Shown piece after piece: positions 51,293-59,274 of a stretch of DNA of 64,000 nt; the first letter of the stretch is position 1, and each line of letters opens with the position of its first letter. Position numbers and translations under genes: made by a program. The DNA comes from JBNKFV01 sp050289485. Lineage in GTDB: Bacteria > Pseudomonadota > Gammaproteobacteria > Pseudomonadales > Cellvibrionaceae. Under the pieces are notes generated by a model. It saw nothing but the letters and a program-made list of their open reading frames with translations. It made no database searches and had not been told where the DNA came from. Location of the stretch: assembly GCA_050289485.1 (NCBI GenBank), contig JBNKFV010000009.1, forward strand, positions 248,001-312,000, given 5' to 3'.

Positions 51293-52573
51293 TTATAATG
51301 TTTTATCGTCGATCGCTGTACGTTCGCAACCTGAGTTGGCCAAAACGACATCAATATACCAATTGATGAAGTTGATCACACCAAACTCAAAGGTTGGAGA
51401 ATATGGGCCAGGTTCATAGGCGATGGAGTTGACGCCTTCCTGGTTGCGCTCTGCTAATAGTCGGTCCTGCTGATTGGTGGCATCCCAGACTTTGCGCAGG
51501 TTGTCCGGGTTGTAATCAACTCCTTCCACTGCATCTTTATGGACCAGCCATTTGGTGGTGACCAGGGTCTCTTGCGGCCCCAGTGGCAGGACTCGAAAGG
51601 CAATCAGATGGTCTCCCTGAGCGTGCGACCAGGAGTTGGGCAGGTGGAGAATACGCAGGGACCCCAAATCAGGGTTTTGGATTCGCCCCATCGTCAGTTT
51701 ACAGGCACGACTGCCGTCAATGGTCATGGCAAGGGTGCCTTGCCTGAGTGGCATGCGCACCAGACGGTTGCGGCCATTGGCATGGCTGACATGCGCGTGT
51801 GGAATATTCTCTGCCTCCCACAGTTTGGTTGCTGCTTCAACTTGGGCAAGAAAGTCTGCGGACGCCCGAGGGTCATTGGTATCATCCCACTCGAGCAGGG
51901 TGTTAAGCAGTTCCGGGTGGGAGCCGTTGCAGTGGTAACATTCACGGTTGTTTTCAATGACCAGTTTCCAGTTGGCCTTCTCAACGATATTACTTTCTAC
52001 CGCCACTTTGGTGTTGTCGAGATCGTAGGGCTCCAGGTAAGTGGCAAGATCTGTTAAATATTCATCGAAGGGTGGTGGGGTCTCGCCCAGACAGATATAA
52101 ATGTATCCCCCCGCCGCCCGTGCATGGACCGCTTTCAACGAGTGCTCATTAAGCTTGAATTTCTCGCCCATCTCGGTACCGGCAAAGACCAGACGGCCGT
52201 CCAGTTCGAAGGTCCACTGATGATAGGGGCAGACCAGTTTGGCTGTCTTACCCTTGCTTTCCAGGCAAATGCGCGAGCCGCGATGGCGGCACACGTTGTG
52301 AAAGGCTTGTATTTGCCTATGTTGATCCCTTACCACGACAATCGGGTTGGGGCCGATGTTGAGGGTGAAGTAATCACCGATCTCAGGAATGTCAGCGGTG
52401 ACGCCAGCAAACAGCCACTCTTTTTCAAAGACTTCGCGCATATCCAGATCAAAGCCTTCGCTACTGCTGTAAAAGGCCTGCTCTAGTGAATAGTTGCAGT
52501 TGTGCTGGGCCAGTCTCTCGGTGAGTTCCGAGGGCGAAAGGGTGCCAGATGACCGTAAGAAAGGGGAGTCCAT
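51293..52573 (-). CDS. gbcA: Glycine betaine demethylase, Rieske oxygenase subunit
   Basis: A 426-residue Rieske non-haem iron oxygenase. The Rieske cluster is bound by Cys95-His97 and Cys115-His118 (CRHRGSRIC and CPYHQWTF). The mononuclear iron site uses His214 and His219 (NNRECYHCNGSHPEL). The motif pattern fits GbcA/stachydrine demethylase proteins, which oxidatively demethylate glycine betaine to dimethylglycine and formaldehyde. A GGAG box lies 8 bases upstream. It is divergent from its reductase gbcB across a 305-base region that probably carries activator sites. Confidence 0.93.
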   Translation of the reverse strand: MDSPFLRSSGTLSPSELTERLAQHNCNYSLEQAFYSSSEGFDLDMREVFEKEWLFAGVTADIPEIGDYFTLNIGPNPIVVVRDQHRQIQAFHNVCRHRGSRICLESKGKTAKLVCPYHQWTFELDGRLVFAGTEMGEKFKLNEHSLKAVHARAAGGYIYICLGETPPPFDEYLTDLATYLEPYDLDNTKVAVESNIVEKANWKLVIENNRECYHCNGSHPELLNTLLEWDDTNDPRASADFLAQVEAATKLWEAENIPHAHVSHANGRNRLVRMPLRQGTLAMTIDGSRACKLTMGRIQNPDLGSLRILHLPNSWSHAQGDHLIAFRVLPLGPQETLVTTKWLVHKDAVEGVDYNPDNLRKVWDATNQQDRLLAERNQEGVNSIAYEPGPYSPTFEFGVINFINWYIDVVLANSGCERTAIDDKTL

Positions 52574-52878
52574 CTTATATTCTCCTCAGAAAACAACGGG
52601 TGGTTATATGGGTTGTCCACAGCTAAATAACTGCTGGCTGTCTTCGCGGATTCTGACGCAAGGTTAGATGGCCGAGTTGCCTGCAAACGACACACTTCAA
52701 TGCGATTTGCGACCTGTAGCTAAAAGCGGAATTGCGCTTTATTGGCAGCACCACAGAACTTGGAAGCACTGGCGTTTTTGTACTGTATGGAGGTCGTTTT
52801 TGATTAACTCCCGTTGCGGTTGAATGACCAGAATTGAATGGTTTTCGTCGAACTACACGATTGTGAATGTGAGTGACT
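52574..52878. promoter_or_regulatory. gbcA/gbcB divergent promoter region
   Basis: The 305 bases between divergent gbcA and gbcB have no gene. Both halves of the demethylase must be expressed from here, so activator sites are expected; I could not pick out a repeat with confidence. Confidence 0.4.
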
Positions 52879-53982
52879 ATGAGTGCTGAATTTGACTTTG
52901 TTATCAATACGCCGGCCTGGACTAACGACCGCCATGTCGTTCGTTGTGTCAAGGTGATTTATGAAACCGCCGATGTCAAAACCTTCTGCTTTGCGGCGGA
53001 TAAGCCGACCCTGTTTTTCTTTAAGCCGGGCCAGTTTGTCACCATGGAGTTGGAGATTGGCGGTGAAACCATTATGCGCAGCTATACGATTTCGTCATCG
53101 CCATCAGTTCCCTACAGTTTCTCCATTAGCGTCAAGCGCTTGCCGGGTGGAAAAGTGTCTGGCTGGCTGCATGACAACCTGCAGGCTGGGGACAGTCTTG
53201 TTGTGCATGGTCCTGTAGGCGAGTTCAACTGTATTGATCACGCCGCCGACAAAGCATTGCTGCTGTCTGGCGGGATTGGTATTACTCCGGTGATGTCTAT
53301 GGCGCGCTGGTGGTTTGATACCAATGCAGTGACCGACATGAAGTTTATTCACAGTGCCCGCACACCGAAAGACATCGTTTACCGACGCGAACTGGAGCAC
53401 ATGGATTCGCGAATTCCCAATTTTGATCTGTCAATTGTCTGCGAGAAATATGAGGCCGGAGAGACCTGGTGCGGATTTACCGGTTTCCTGAACCGGCCGA
53501 TGCTTGACCTGATTGCGCCGGATTTTATGGATCGTGAGATCTTTTGTTGTGGCCCCGCGCCGTATATGAAAGCGATTAAACACATGTTGAAGGAAGCCGG
53601 TTACGACATGCGTCGCTATCACGAGGAGAGCTTTGGTGTCACCCCGGAAGATGCTATGGATGCCGCTTTAGAGCAAGCGCAACAGTGGGAGGAGGAAGCA
53701 GCAGAAGCTACTGTCGAGGATGGTTTCTGGGTTGAATTCAGACGTTCCGGTAAAAAAGTCTGTATCGCCCCTGGCGATACCGTCAGCATGGCCGCAGCCA
53801 ATGTCGGTCTGCATATTCCCAAGGCCTGCGGCATGGGTATATGCGGTACTTGCAAGGTCTTGATGCTGGAGGGGGATGTCACTATGAGCCACAACGGCGG
53901 CATCACCGATAGTGACAAGGAAGCGGGTTACATTCTCAGTTGCTGCAGCGTCCCCGACGGCGATGTAGCCATCGAATTCTGA
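52879..53982 (+). CDS. gbcB: Glycine betaine demethylase, reductase subunit
   Basis: A 367-residue electron-transfer protein that feeds GbcA. An FAD-binding domain (about residues 18-110, with MRSYTISSSP) and a NAD(P)-binding domain (about 115-235, LLLSGGIGITPVMSMARWW and FCCGPAPYM) are followed by a C-terminal plant-type [2Fe-2S] ferredoxin (CGMGICGTCKV and a final CC). ATG at 52879 is used, with a GTG two codons upstream as an alternative; no good ribosome site is visible for either. glyA follows after 46 bases. Confidence 0.93.
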   Translation: MSAEFDFVINTPAWTNDRHVVRCVKVIYETADVKTFCFAADKPTLFFFKPGQFVTMELEIGGETIMRSYTISSSPSVPYSFSISVKRLPGGKVSGWLHDNLQAGDSLVVHGPVGEFNCIDHAADKALLLSGGIGITPVMSMARWWFDTNAVTDMKFIHSARTPKDIVYRRELEHMDSRIPNFDLSIVCEKYEAGETWCGFTGFLNRPMLDLIAPDFMDREIFCCGPAPYMKAIKHMLKEAGYDMRRYHEESFGVTPEDAMDAALEQAQQWEEEAAEATVEDGFWVEFRRSGKKVCIAPGDTVSMAAANVGLHIPKACGMGICGTCKVLMLEGDVTMSHNGGITDSDKEAGYILSCCSVPDGDVAIEF

Positions 53983-54028
53983 TTGAGAGGGGCAACCAGC
54001 GTTGTCCATACTATAAGTAGGAGATTAC

Positions 54029-55288
54029 ATGTATACACGACAGGACAATATTGCAACATTTGACCAGCAGTTGTGGCAGGCCATGCAGGCTGAAGAGCGC
54101 CGCCAGGAAGAACATATCGAACTCATCGCCTCGGAGAACTATACCAGTTGGCGAGTAGTACAAGCTCAGGGCTCGCTGCTGACAAATAAGTATGCCGAGG
54201 GCTATCCAGGTAAGCGCTACTATGGTGGTTGCGAATATGTCGACCAGGTGGAAAATCTCTGCATAGCGCGCGCCCGCGAACTGTTCGGTGCGGATTACGT
54301 CAATGTGCAACCGCACTCGGGTTCCCAGGCCAATGCTGCTGTTTATATGGCGCTGCTTAATCCCGGTGATACCATTCTTGGTCTCAGCCTCGATCATGGT
54401 GGCCACCTGACCCACGGTGCCAAGCCTAACTTTTCCGGCAAGCTTTATAACGCTGTGCAGTATGGGCTTAACGCAGATACCGGGGAGATTGATTACGAAC
54501 AGGTGGAGGCGTTAGCGCTGGAACATCGGCCGAAAATGATCGTCGCTGGATTTTCCGCGTATTCCCGGGTGATGGATTGGAACCGTTTTCGGGAGATCGC
54601 CGACAAGGTTGATGCTTACCTGTTCGTGGATATGGCGCACGTCGCTGGCTTAGTGGCGGCGGGTCTCTACCCGAATCCGGTACCGATTGCCGATGTTGTC
54701 ACCACCACTACCCATAAAACCCTGCGCGGTCCCCGCGGCGGTCTGATTTTGAGTCGCGACGCCGAGACTTTCGGCAAAAAACTAAATTCCTCGGTATTCC
54801 CGGGCAACCAGGGCGGACCACTTATGCATGTGATTGCCGCCAAAGCCGTGGCCCTGCTGGAAGCGCTGCAGCCGGAATTTAAGACCTACCAACAACAGGT
54901 GTTGGACAATGCCAGGAGCATGGTTGAGGTGTTTCAACGCCGCAATTTCAATGTTGTTTCTGGTGGTACCGACGATCACCTGTTCCTGCTCGACCTGGTG
55001 GATCACGGTCTTACGGGTAAGCAGGCTGACGCCGCTCTCGGGCAGGCGAATATCACTGTCAATAAAAATGCGGTACCCAACGATCCGCAGTCGCCGTTCG
55101 TCACCAGTGGTCTGCGGATTGGCACGCCGGCGGTAACCACCCGCGGCTTTGGTACTCAGGAGTGCCGTCAGGTCGCCAACTGGATCTGCGATATTCTCGA
55201 GAATATTGATGACGCAGCGCTGAATGCTCAGGTGAAGCAAGAAGTGCAGACGTTGTGCCGGGACTTCCCGGTTTATCGTGATGAATAA
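54029..55288 (+). CDS. glyA: Serine hydroxymethyltransferase
   Basis: A 419-residue PLP enzyme that interconverts glycine and serine with methylene-tetrahydrofolate. The PLP lysine is Lys230 in TTTTHKTLRGPRGG. HIELIASENYTS, NKYAEGYPGKRYYGGCEYVD and VNVQPHSGSQAN are canonical. AGGAG lies 5 bases before the ATG. In this cluster it is probably a dedicated copy using glycine and the C1 units released by betaine demethylation, as glyA1 does in Pseudomonas. A hairpin terminator follows. Confidence 0.96.
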   Translation: MYTRQDNIATFDQQLWQAMQAEERRQEEHIELIASENYTSWRVVQAQGSLLTNKYAEGYPGKRYYGGCEYVDQVENLCIARARELFGADYVNVQPHSGSQANAAVYMALLNPGDTILGLSLDHGGHLTHGAKPNFSGKLYNAVQYGLNADTGEIDYEQVEALALEHRPKMIVAGFSAYSRVMDWNRFREIADKVDAYLFVDMAHVAGLVAAGLYPNPVPIADVVTTTTHKTLRGPRGGLILSRDAETFGKKLNSSVFPGNQGGPLMHVIAAKAVALLEALQPEFKTYQQQVLDNARSMVEVFQRRNFNVVSGGTDDHLFLLDLVDHGLTGKQADAALGQANITVNKNAVPNDPQSPFVTSGLRIGTPAVTTRGFGTQECRQVANWICDILENIDDAALNAQVKQEVQTLCRDFPVYRDE

Positions 55289-55308
55289 GCGCGAGGACTA
55301 AAGCGTCG

Positions 55309-55343
55309 AGGCGACCCCGGATTTTTACCCGCCGCGGTCGCCT
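55309..55343 (+). terminator. Terminator after glyA
   Basis: AGGCGACC/GGTCGCCT with an inner CGG/CCG extension and an 11-base loop, followed by TTAATTAA. It separates gbcB-glyA from the dipeptidase-dgc-etf genes. Confidence 0.65.
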
Positions 55344-55419
55344 TTAATTAACGCGGGTCGGTTTGTTCTGTCCAGGAATTGTTCATCCACTTTTATTACT
55401 GCTGTAGGACTTGTCTACT

Positions 55420-56418
55420 ATGGATACTCAATCGCTGCACAACGACATGATCGTCATTGACGGCCTGGTTATTGCCAGCTGGAGCCGGGAGCTGTTTCTG
55501 GATATGCGCAAAGGTGGTCTGACTACCGCTAGTTGCACGGTTTCAGTGTGGGAAGGCTTCCAGGGCACGATGGATAACCTGGTGGAATTTAATGGTTTTT
55601 TCCGCGACCACAGTGATCTGATTATGCCGGTGAAAACCACTGCGGATATTCTTGAAGCCAAGCGCCAGGGCAAAACCGGCATTATTCTCAGTTTCCAGAA
55701 TGTCAGCGCCTACGAAGACCAGATCGGTTACGTCAAGCTGTTCAAGGATCTCGGTGTTGGCGTGGTGCAAATGGCCTACAACACACAAAATCTGGTCGGC
55801 TGTGGATGCTATGAACGGGATGGCGGTTTGTCTGGCTTCGGTCGTGAAATTGTGGCGGAGATGAATCGGGTCGGCGTTATGTGTGACCTTTCTCACGTGG
55901 GTGCACAGACGTCCAAAGAGGTCATCGAGGCGTCCACTAAACCGGTGTGTTATTCCCATTGCCTGCCTTCAGGTTTGAAGGAACATCCGCGCAACAAGTC
56001 TGATGAAGAACTCAAGTTTATCGCTGATCATGGTGGTTTTGTCGGTGTCACCATGTTTGCGCCGTTTTTGAAGAAAGGGATTGAATCCACTGTCGACGAC
56101 TACGTCGAAGCTGTCGACTATGTGATCAATATTGCCGGCGAGGACGCCGTGGGTATCGGTACTGATTTCACCCAGGATCATGGCCGGGACTTTTTTGACT
56201 GGCTGATGCACGACAAGGGTTACGCCCGCAAGCTCGTTGAATTTGGCACCATTGTTAATCCAGAAGGCATCCGCACGTTGGGTGAATTTCCCAACCTGAC
56301 CGAGGCTATGCATCGCGCCGGGTGGCGTGAAGAGCGCATCCGCAAGGTGATGGGTGGCAACTGGATGCGGGTGCTGGGTGAGGTTTGGGGTGACGGTAAT
56401 ACCGCCGGCAACCCTTAG
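55420..56418 (+). CDS. Membrane dipeptidase-family (M19) hydrolase
   Basis: A 332-residue protein of the renal dipeptidase family, an amidohydrolase-fold metalloenzyme. MCDLSHVG, PVCYSHCLP and AVGIGTDFTQDHG carry metal-binding His and Asp residues. The usual N-terminal HxD of the family is degenerate here: the first strand reads VIDGLVIASW, without the expected DGHND-like pair. ATG at 55420 has AGGA 10 bases upstream. The orthologue of this gene lies in the GbdR regulon of Pseudomonas next to the dgc genes (from recall), where its role is unclear. Confidence 0.85.
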   Translation: MDTQSLHNDMIVIDGLVIASWSRELFLDMRKGGLTTASCTVSVWEGFQGTMDNLVEFNGFFRDHSDLIMPVKTTADILEAKRQGKTGIILSFQNVSAYEDQIGYVKLFKDLGVGVVQMAYNTQNLVGCGCYERDGGLSGFGREIVAEMNRVGVMCDLSHVGAQTSKEVIEASTKPVCYSHCLPSGLKEHPRNKSDEELKFIADHGGFVGVTMFAPFLKKGIESTVDDYVEAVDYVINIAGEDAVGIGTDFTQDHGRDFFDWLMHDKGYARKLVEFGTIVNPEGIRTLGEFPNLTEAMHRAGWREERIRKVMGGNWMRVLGEVWGDGNTAGNP

Positions 56419-56508
56419 CCAGTGCTAGGGCCTAGGCTCTCGTAATGACTGCAACCGCTTAACATTTTGAAGTGACGTTTTAGCGTCACCTGCTGGAGAA
56501 AAAACGAC

Positions 56509-57045
56509 ATGACAACACACGCCCCGGAAATGCCGATTGAAGTGGATGACGACACCGGCGTCTGGACCACCGATGCTTTGCCGATGTTGTATGTGCCGCG
56601 GCACTTTTTCATCAACAACCACCTCGCTGTTGAAGCGGAGTTGGGCGCCGAGCGCTACGCGGAAATCCTTTACGAAGCTGGTTATCGCTCGGCCTGGTAC
56701 TGGTGTGAAAAAGAAGCCGAATTGCACGGCCTTTCCGGAGACGCGGTTTTTGAGCACTACATGAAGCGCCTCTCCCAGCGCGGTTGGGGCCTGTTTTCCA
56801 CTGAAACGCTGGATATTGAAGCGGGCAGGGCGCGAGTGCGCCTGGATCACTCTGCTTTTGTACTGCAGTGCGGCAAGATAGGCGGCAAGATCGATTATAT
56901 GTTCACCGGCTGGTTTGCTGGCGCGATGGATCAGATCGCGGAGAGCCTCGGTTACAGCGTTCGTACCCGCGCGCAGCAGGTTCAGTGTGAGGCGGAAGAG
57001 GGCTGTGACTACGGTGTGTTTGAAGTGCGCCCCATCGACGAATAA
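56509..57045 (+). CDS. V4R-like/DUF5943 protein of the betaine cluster
   Basis: A 178-residue soluble protein. ERYAEILYEAGYRSAWYWCEKEAELHGL and the tail RAQQVQCEAEEGCDYGVFEVRP resemble the 4-vinyl-reductase (V4R) fold, a small ligand or haem-binding domain. The cysteines near the end may bind metal. It follows GGAG and lies between the dipeptidase and dgcA, as in Pseudomonas, so it is a conserved but uncharacterised component of dimethylglycine catabolism. Confidence 0.78.
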   Translation: MTTHAPEMPIEVDDDTGVWTTDALPMLYVPRHFFINNHLAVEAELGAERYAEILYEAGYRSAWYWCEKEAELHGLSGDAVFEHYMKRLSQRGWGLFSTETLDIEAGRARVRLDHSAFVLQCGKIGGKIDYMFTGWFAGAMDQIAESLGYSVRTRAQQVQCEAEEGCDYGVFEVRPIDE

Positions 57046-57177
57046 ATCACTGAGTTAAATCTTCTTAAGCTGGGGGGCTGTGCCAAAGTCGGGGATGTCG
57101 ATTGCGGTATCTGCCAAAGAACTAACGATTTGCCTTTGCTATTCGTTGATAGTTTTTGTGTTTACGGGAGTTGCGCC

Positions 57178-59253
57178 ATGTCACAGTTCGGTGCTCTGTT
57201 TCAACCAATGAAAATTAATCAGCTGACTATCCGTAACCGGGTAGTCAGTACCGCCCATGCCGAGGTCTACGCTACCGATGGCGGTATGACGACTGATCGC
57301 TATGTGCGCTACTACGAAGAGAAGGCCAAAGGTGGCTGTGGTCTTTGTATCTGCGGCGGTTCCAGCGTTGTATCTATCGACAGCCCCCAGAGTTGGTGGC
57401 AGTCGGTAAACCTGTCCACTGATCGAATTATCCCTCACTTCCAGAATCTGGCCGATGCCGTGCACAAGCACGGCGGCAAAATCATGATCCAGATTACCCA
57501 TATGGGGCGTCGCTCGCGCTGGGATGGCGAAAACTGGCCAACCCTGATGAGCCCCAGTGGTATTCGCGAGCCGGTACACCGCGCCACCTGTAAGACTATT
57601 GAGGTCGAGGAAATCCGGCGGGTTATTGGCGATTTTGCCAAGGCTGCGGCACGGGCCAAGGCCGGTGGTCTGGACGGTGTCGAACTGTCGGCAGTGCACC
57701 AGCATTTGATTGATCAGTTCTGGTCGCCGCGAGTCAATAAGCGCACCGACGAGTGGGGCGGCAGCTTTGAAAACCGCATGCGTTTCGGTATGGAAGTATT
57801 GAAAGCCGTTCGTGCTGAGGTGGGGCGGGATTTTGTGGTAGGTATGCGTATCTGTGGTGATGAATTCCACCCGGATGGTCTGAGCCACGAGGACATGAAA
57901 GAAATAGCCGCCTACTACGATGCCACCGGCCTGCTGGACTTCTTCGGCGTGGTGGGTTCCGGCTGCGACACTCACAACACTCTGGCCAATGTCATTCCCA
58001 ATATGAGTTACCCGCCGGAGCCCTTCTTGCATCTGGCGGCAGGTATCAAAGAAGTGGTCTCTGTGCCAGTGATCCACGCCCAGAACATCAAGGACCCCAA
58101 TCAGGCTCAGCGTATTCTGGAGGCTGGCTATGTTGACTTTGTTGGCATGACCCGGGCCCATATCGCCGACCCGCATATCATCGCCAAAATTAAGAACAAC
58201 CAGATTGACCAGATTCGTCAATGCGTCGGTGCCAACTACTGCATTGACCGCCAGTACCAGGGCCTCGACGTACTCTGCATTCAGAACGCGGCCACATCCC
58301 GCGAATACCAGAACATGCCTCATATCATCGAGCCGACGTCCGGCCCGGTGCGCAAGGTGGTTGTGGTAGGTGGGGGCCCAGGCGGTATGGAAGCGGCCCG
58401 GGTGGCGGCAGAGCGCGGTCACAAGGTGACCTTGTTTGAAGCGGAAGCTGCGCTTGGTGGGCAAATTACCACCGCATCCAAGGCCCCTCAGCGTGACCAG
58501 ATCGCCGGTATCACGCGTTGGTATGCGTTAGAGCTGGCGCGCCTCGGGGTTGACATCCAGTTCAATACCCGTGCCGACGCTTCTCTGCTGCGTGACCAGG
58601 GGGCCGATCTCATTATCCTGGCCACCGGGGCTACGCCGTTCCTCGACCAGGTCCCCGACTGGGGCGCGGAAGAAGGACTGGTGGTTTCCAGTTGGGATAT
58701 TTTAGACGGCAAAGTCGAGCCGGGTAAAAATGTGTTGGTCTACGACACCATCTGTGAGTTCTCGGGCATGTCCGCCGCGGATTACCTGGCCCAGAAAGGC
58801 AGCCTGGTGGAGCTGGTTACCGATGATATCAAACCCGGTGTCGGTGTTGGCGGTACGACTTTCCCCACCTACTATCGCAGCTTGTACGACAAAGAAGTCA
58901 TCCTGACGTCGGATCTGATCCTGGAAAAGGTCTACCGTGAAGGCGATCAACTGGTCGCGTTGCTGGCCAATGAATATACCGGTCAGGAAGAGGAGCGGGT
59001 AGTGGATCAGGTGGTGATCGAGAATGGTACCCACCCAGACGAAAGTCTTTATTACGCGCTCAAAGACGATTCTATCAATCGTGGCCAGATCGATATTGAG
59101 GCGCTCTACGCGGGCACCGTTCAGCCTGTGTTGGCACAGTTGGATGCCAACCCCGGCAGTGGCTATGTGCTCTGGCGGCTGGGGGACTGTGTGGCTCAGC
59201 GCAATGTTCATGCGGCCATTTATGATGGTTTGCGCCTGTGTAAAGATCTTTAA
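57178..59253 (+). CDS. dgcA: Dimethylglycine demethylase subunit A
   Basis: A 691-residue flavoprotein built like trimethylamine dehydrogenase. An old-yellow-enzyme TIM barrel with FMN occupies about residues 1-345, and FAD/NAD-type Rossmann domains follow (VVVVGGGPGGMEAARVAAERG near residue 395). The cysteine block at residues 349-367 reads C-x2-A-x2-C-x11-C, so one of the four ligands of the usual [4Fe-4S] cluster is Ala352. ATG at 57178 with GGGAG 8 bases upstream is preferred over an upstream TTG. With DgcB it oxidises dimethylglycine to sarcosine, passing electrons towards the quinone pool or ETF. Confidence 0.92.
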   Translation: MSQFGALFQPMKINQLTIRNRVVSTAHAEVYATDGGMTTDRYVRYYEEKAKGGCGLCICGGSSVVSIDSPQSWWQSVNLSTDRIIPHFQNLADAVHKHGGKIMIQITHMGRRSRWDGENWPTLMSPSGIREPVHRATCKTIEVEEIRRVIGDFAKAAARAKAGGLDGVELSAVHQHLIDQFWSPRVNKRTDEWGGSFENRMRFGMEVLKAVRAEVGRDFVVGMRICGDEFHPDGLSHEDMKEIAAYYDATGLLDFFGVVGSGCDTHNTLANVIPNMSYPPEPFLHLAAGIKEVVSVPVIHAQNIKDPNQAQRILEAGYVDFVGMTRAHIADPHIIAKIKNNQIDQIRQCVGANYCIDRQYQGLDVLCIQNAATSREYQNMPHIIEPTSGPVRKVVVVGGGPGGMEAARVAAERGHKVTLFEAEAALGGQITTASKAPQRDQIAGITRWYALELARLGVDIQFNTRADASLLRDQGADLIILATGATPFLDQVPDWGAEEGLVVSSWDILDGKVEPGKNVLVYDTICEFSGMSAADYLAQKGSLVELVTDDIKPGVGVGGTTFPTYYRSLYDKEVILTSDLILEKVYREGDQLVALLANEYTGQEEERVVDQVVIENGTHPDESLYYALKDDSINRGQIDIEALYAGTVQPVLAQLDANPGSGYVLWRLGDCVAQRNVHAAIYDGLRLCKDL

Positions 59254-59274
59254 GCCGAACTCGGAGTGGTCACC

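Noticed and set aside
57181..58464. A 427-codon open frame antisense to dgcA
   Set aside because: It lies wholly within dgcA, shows no domain, and reflects the GC-rich codon pattern of the sense gene.
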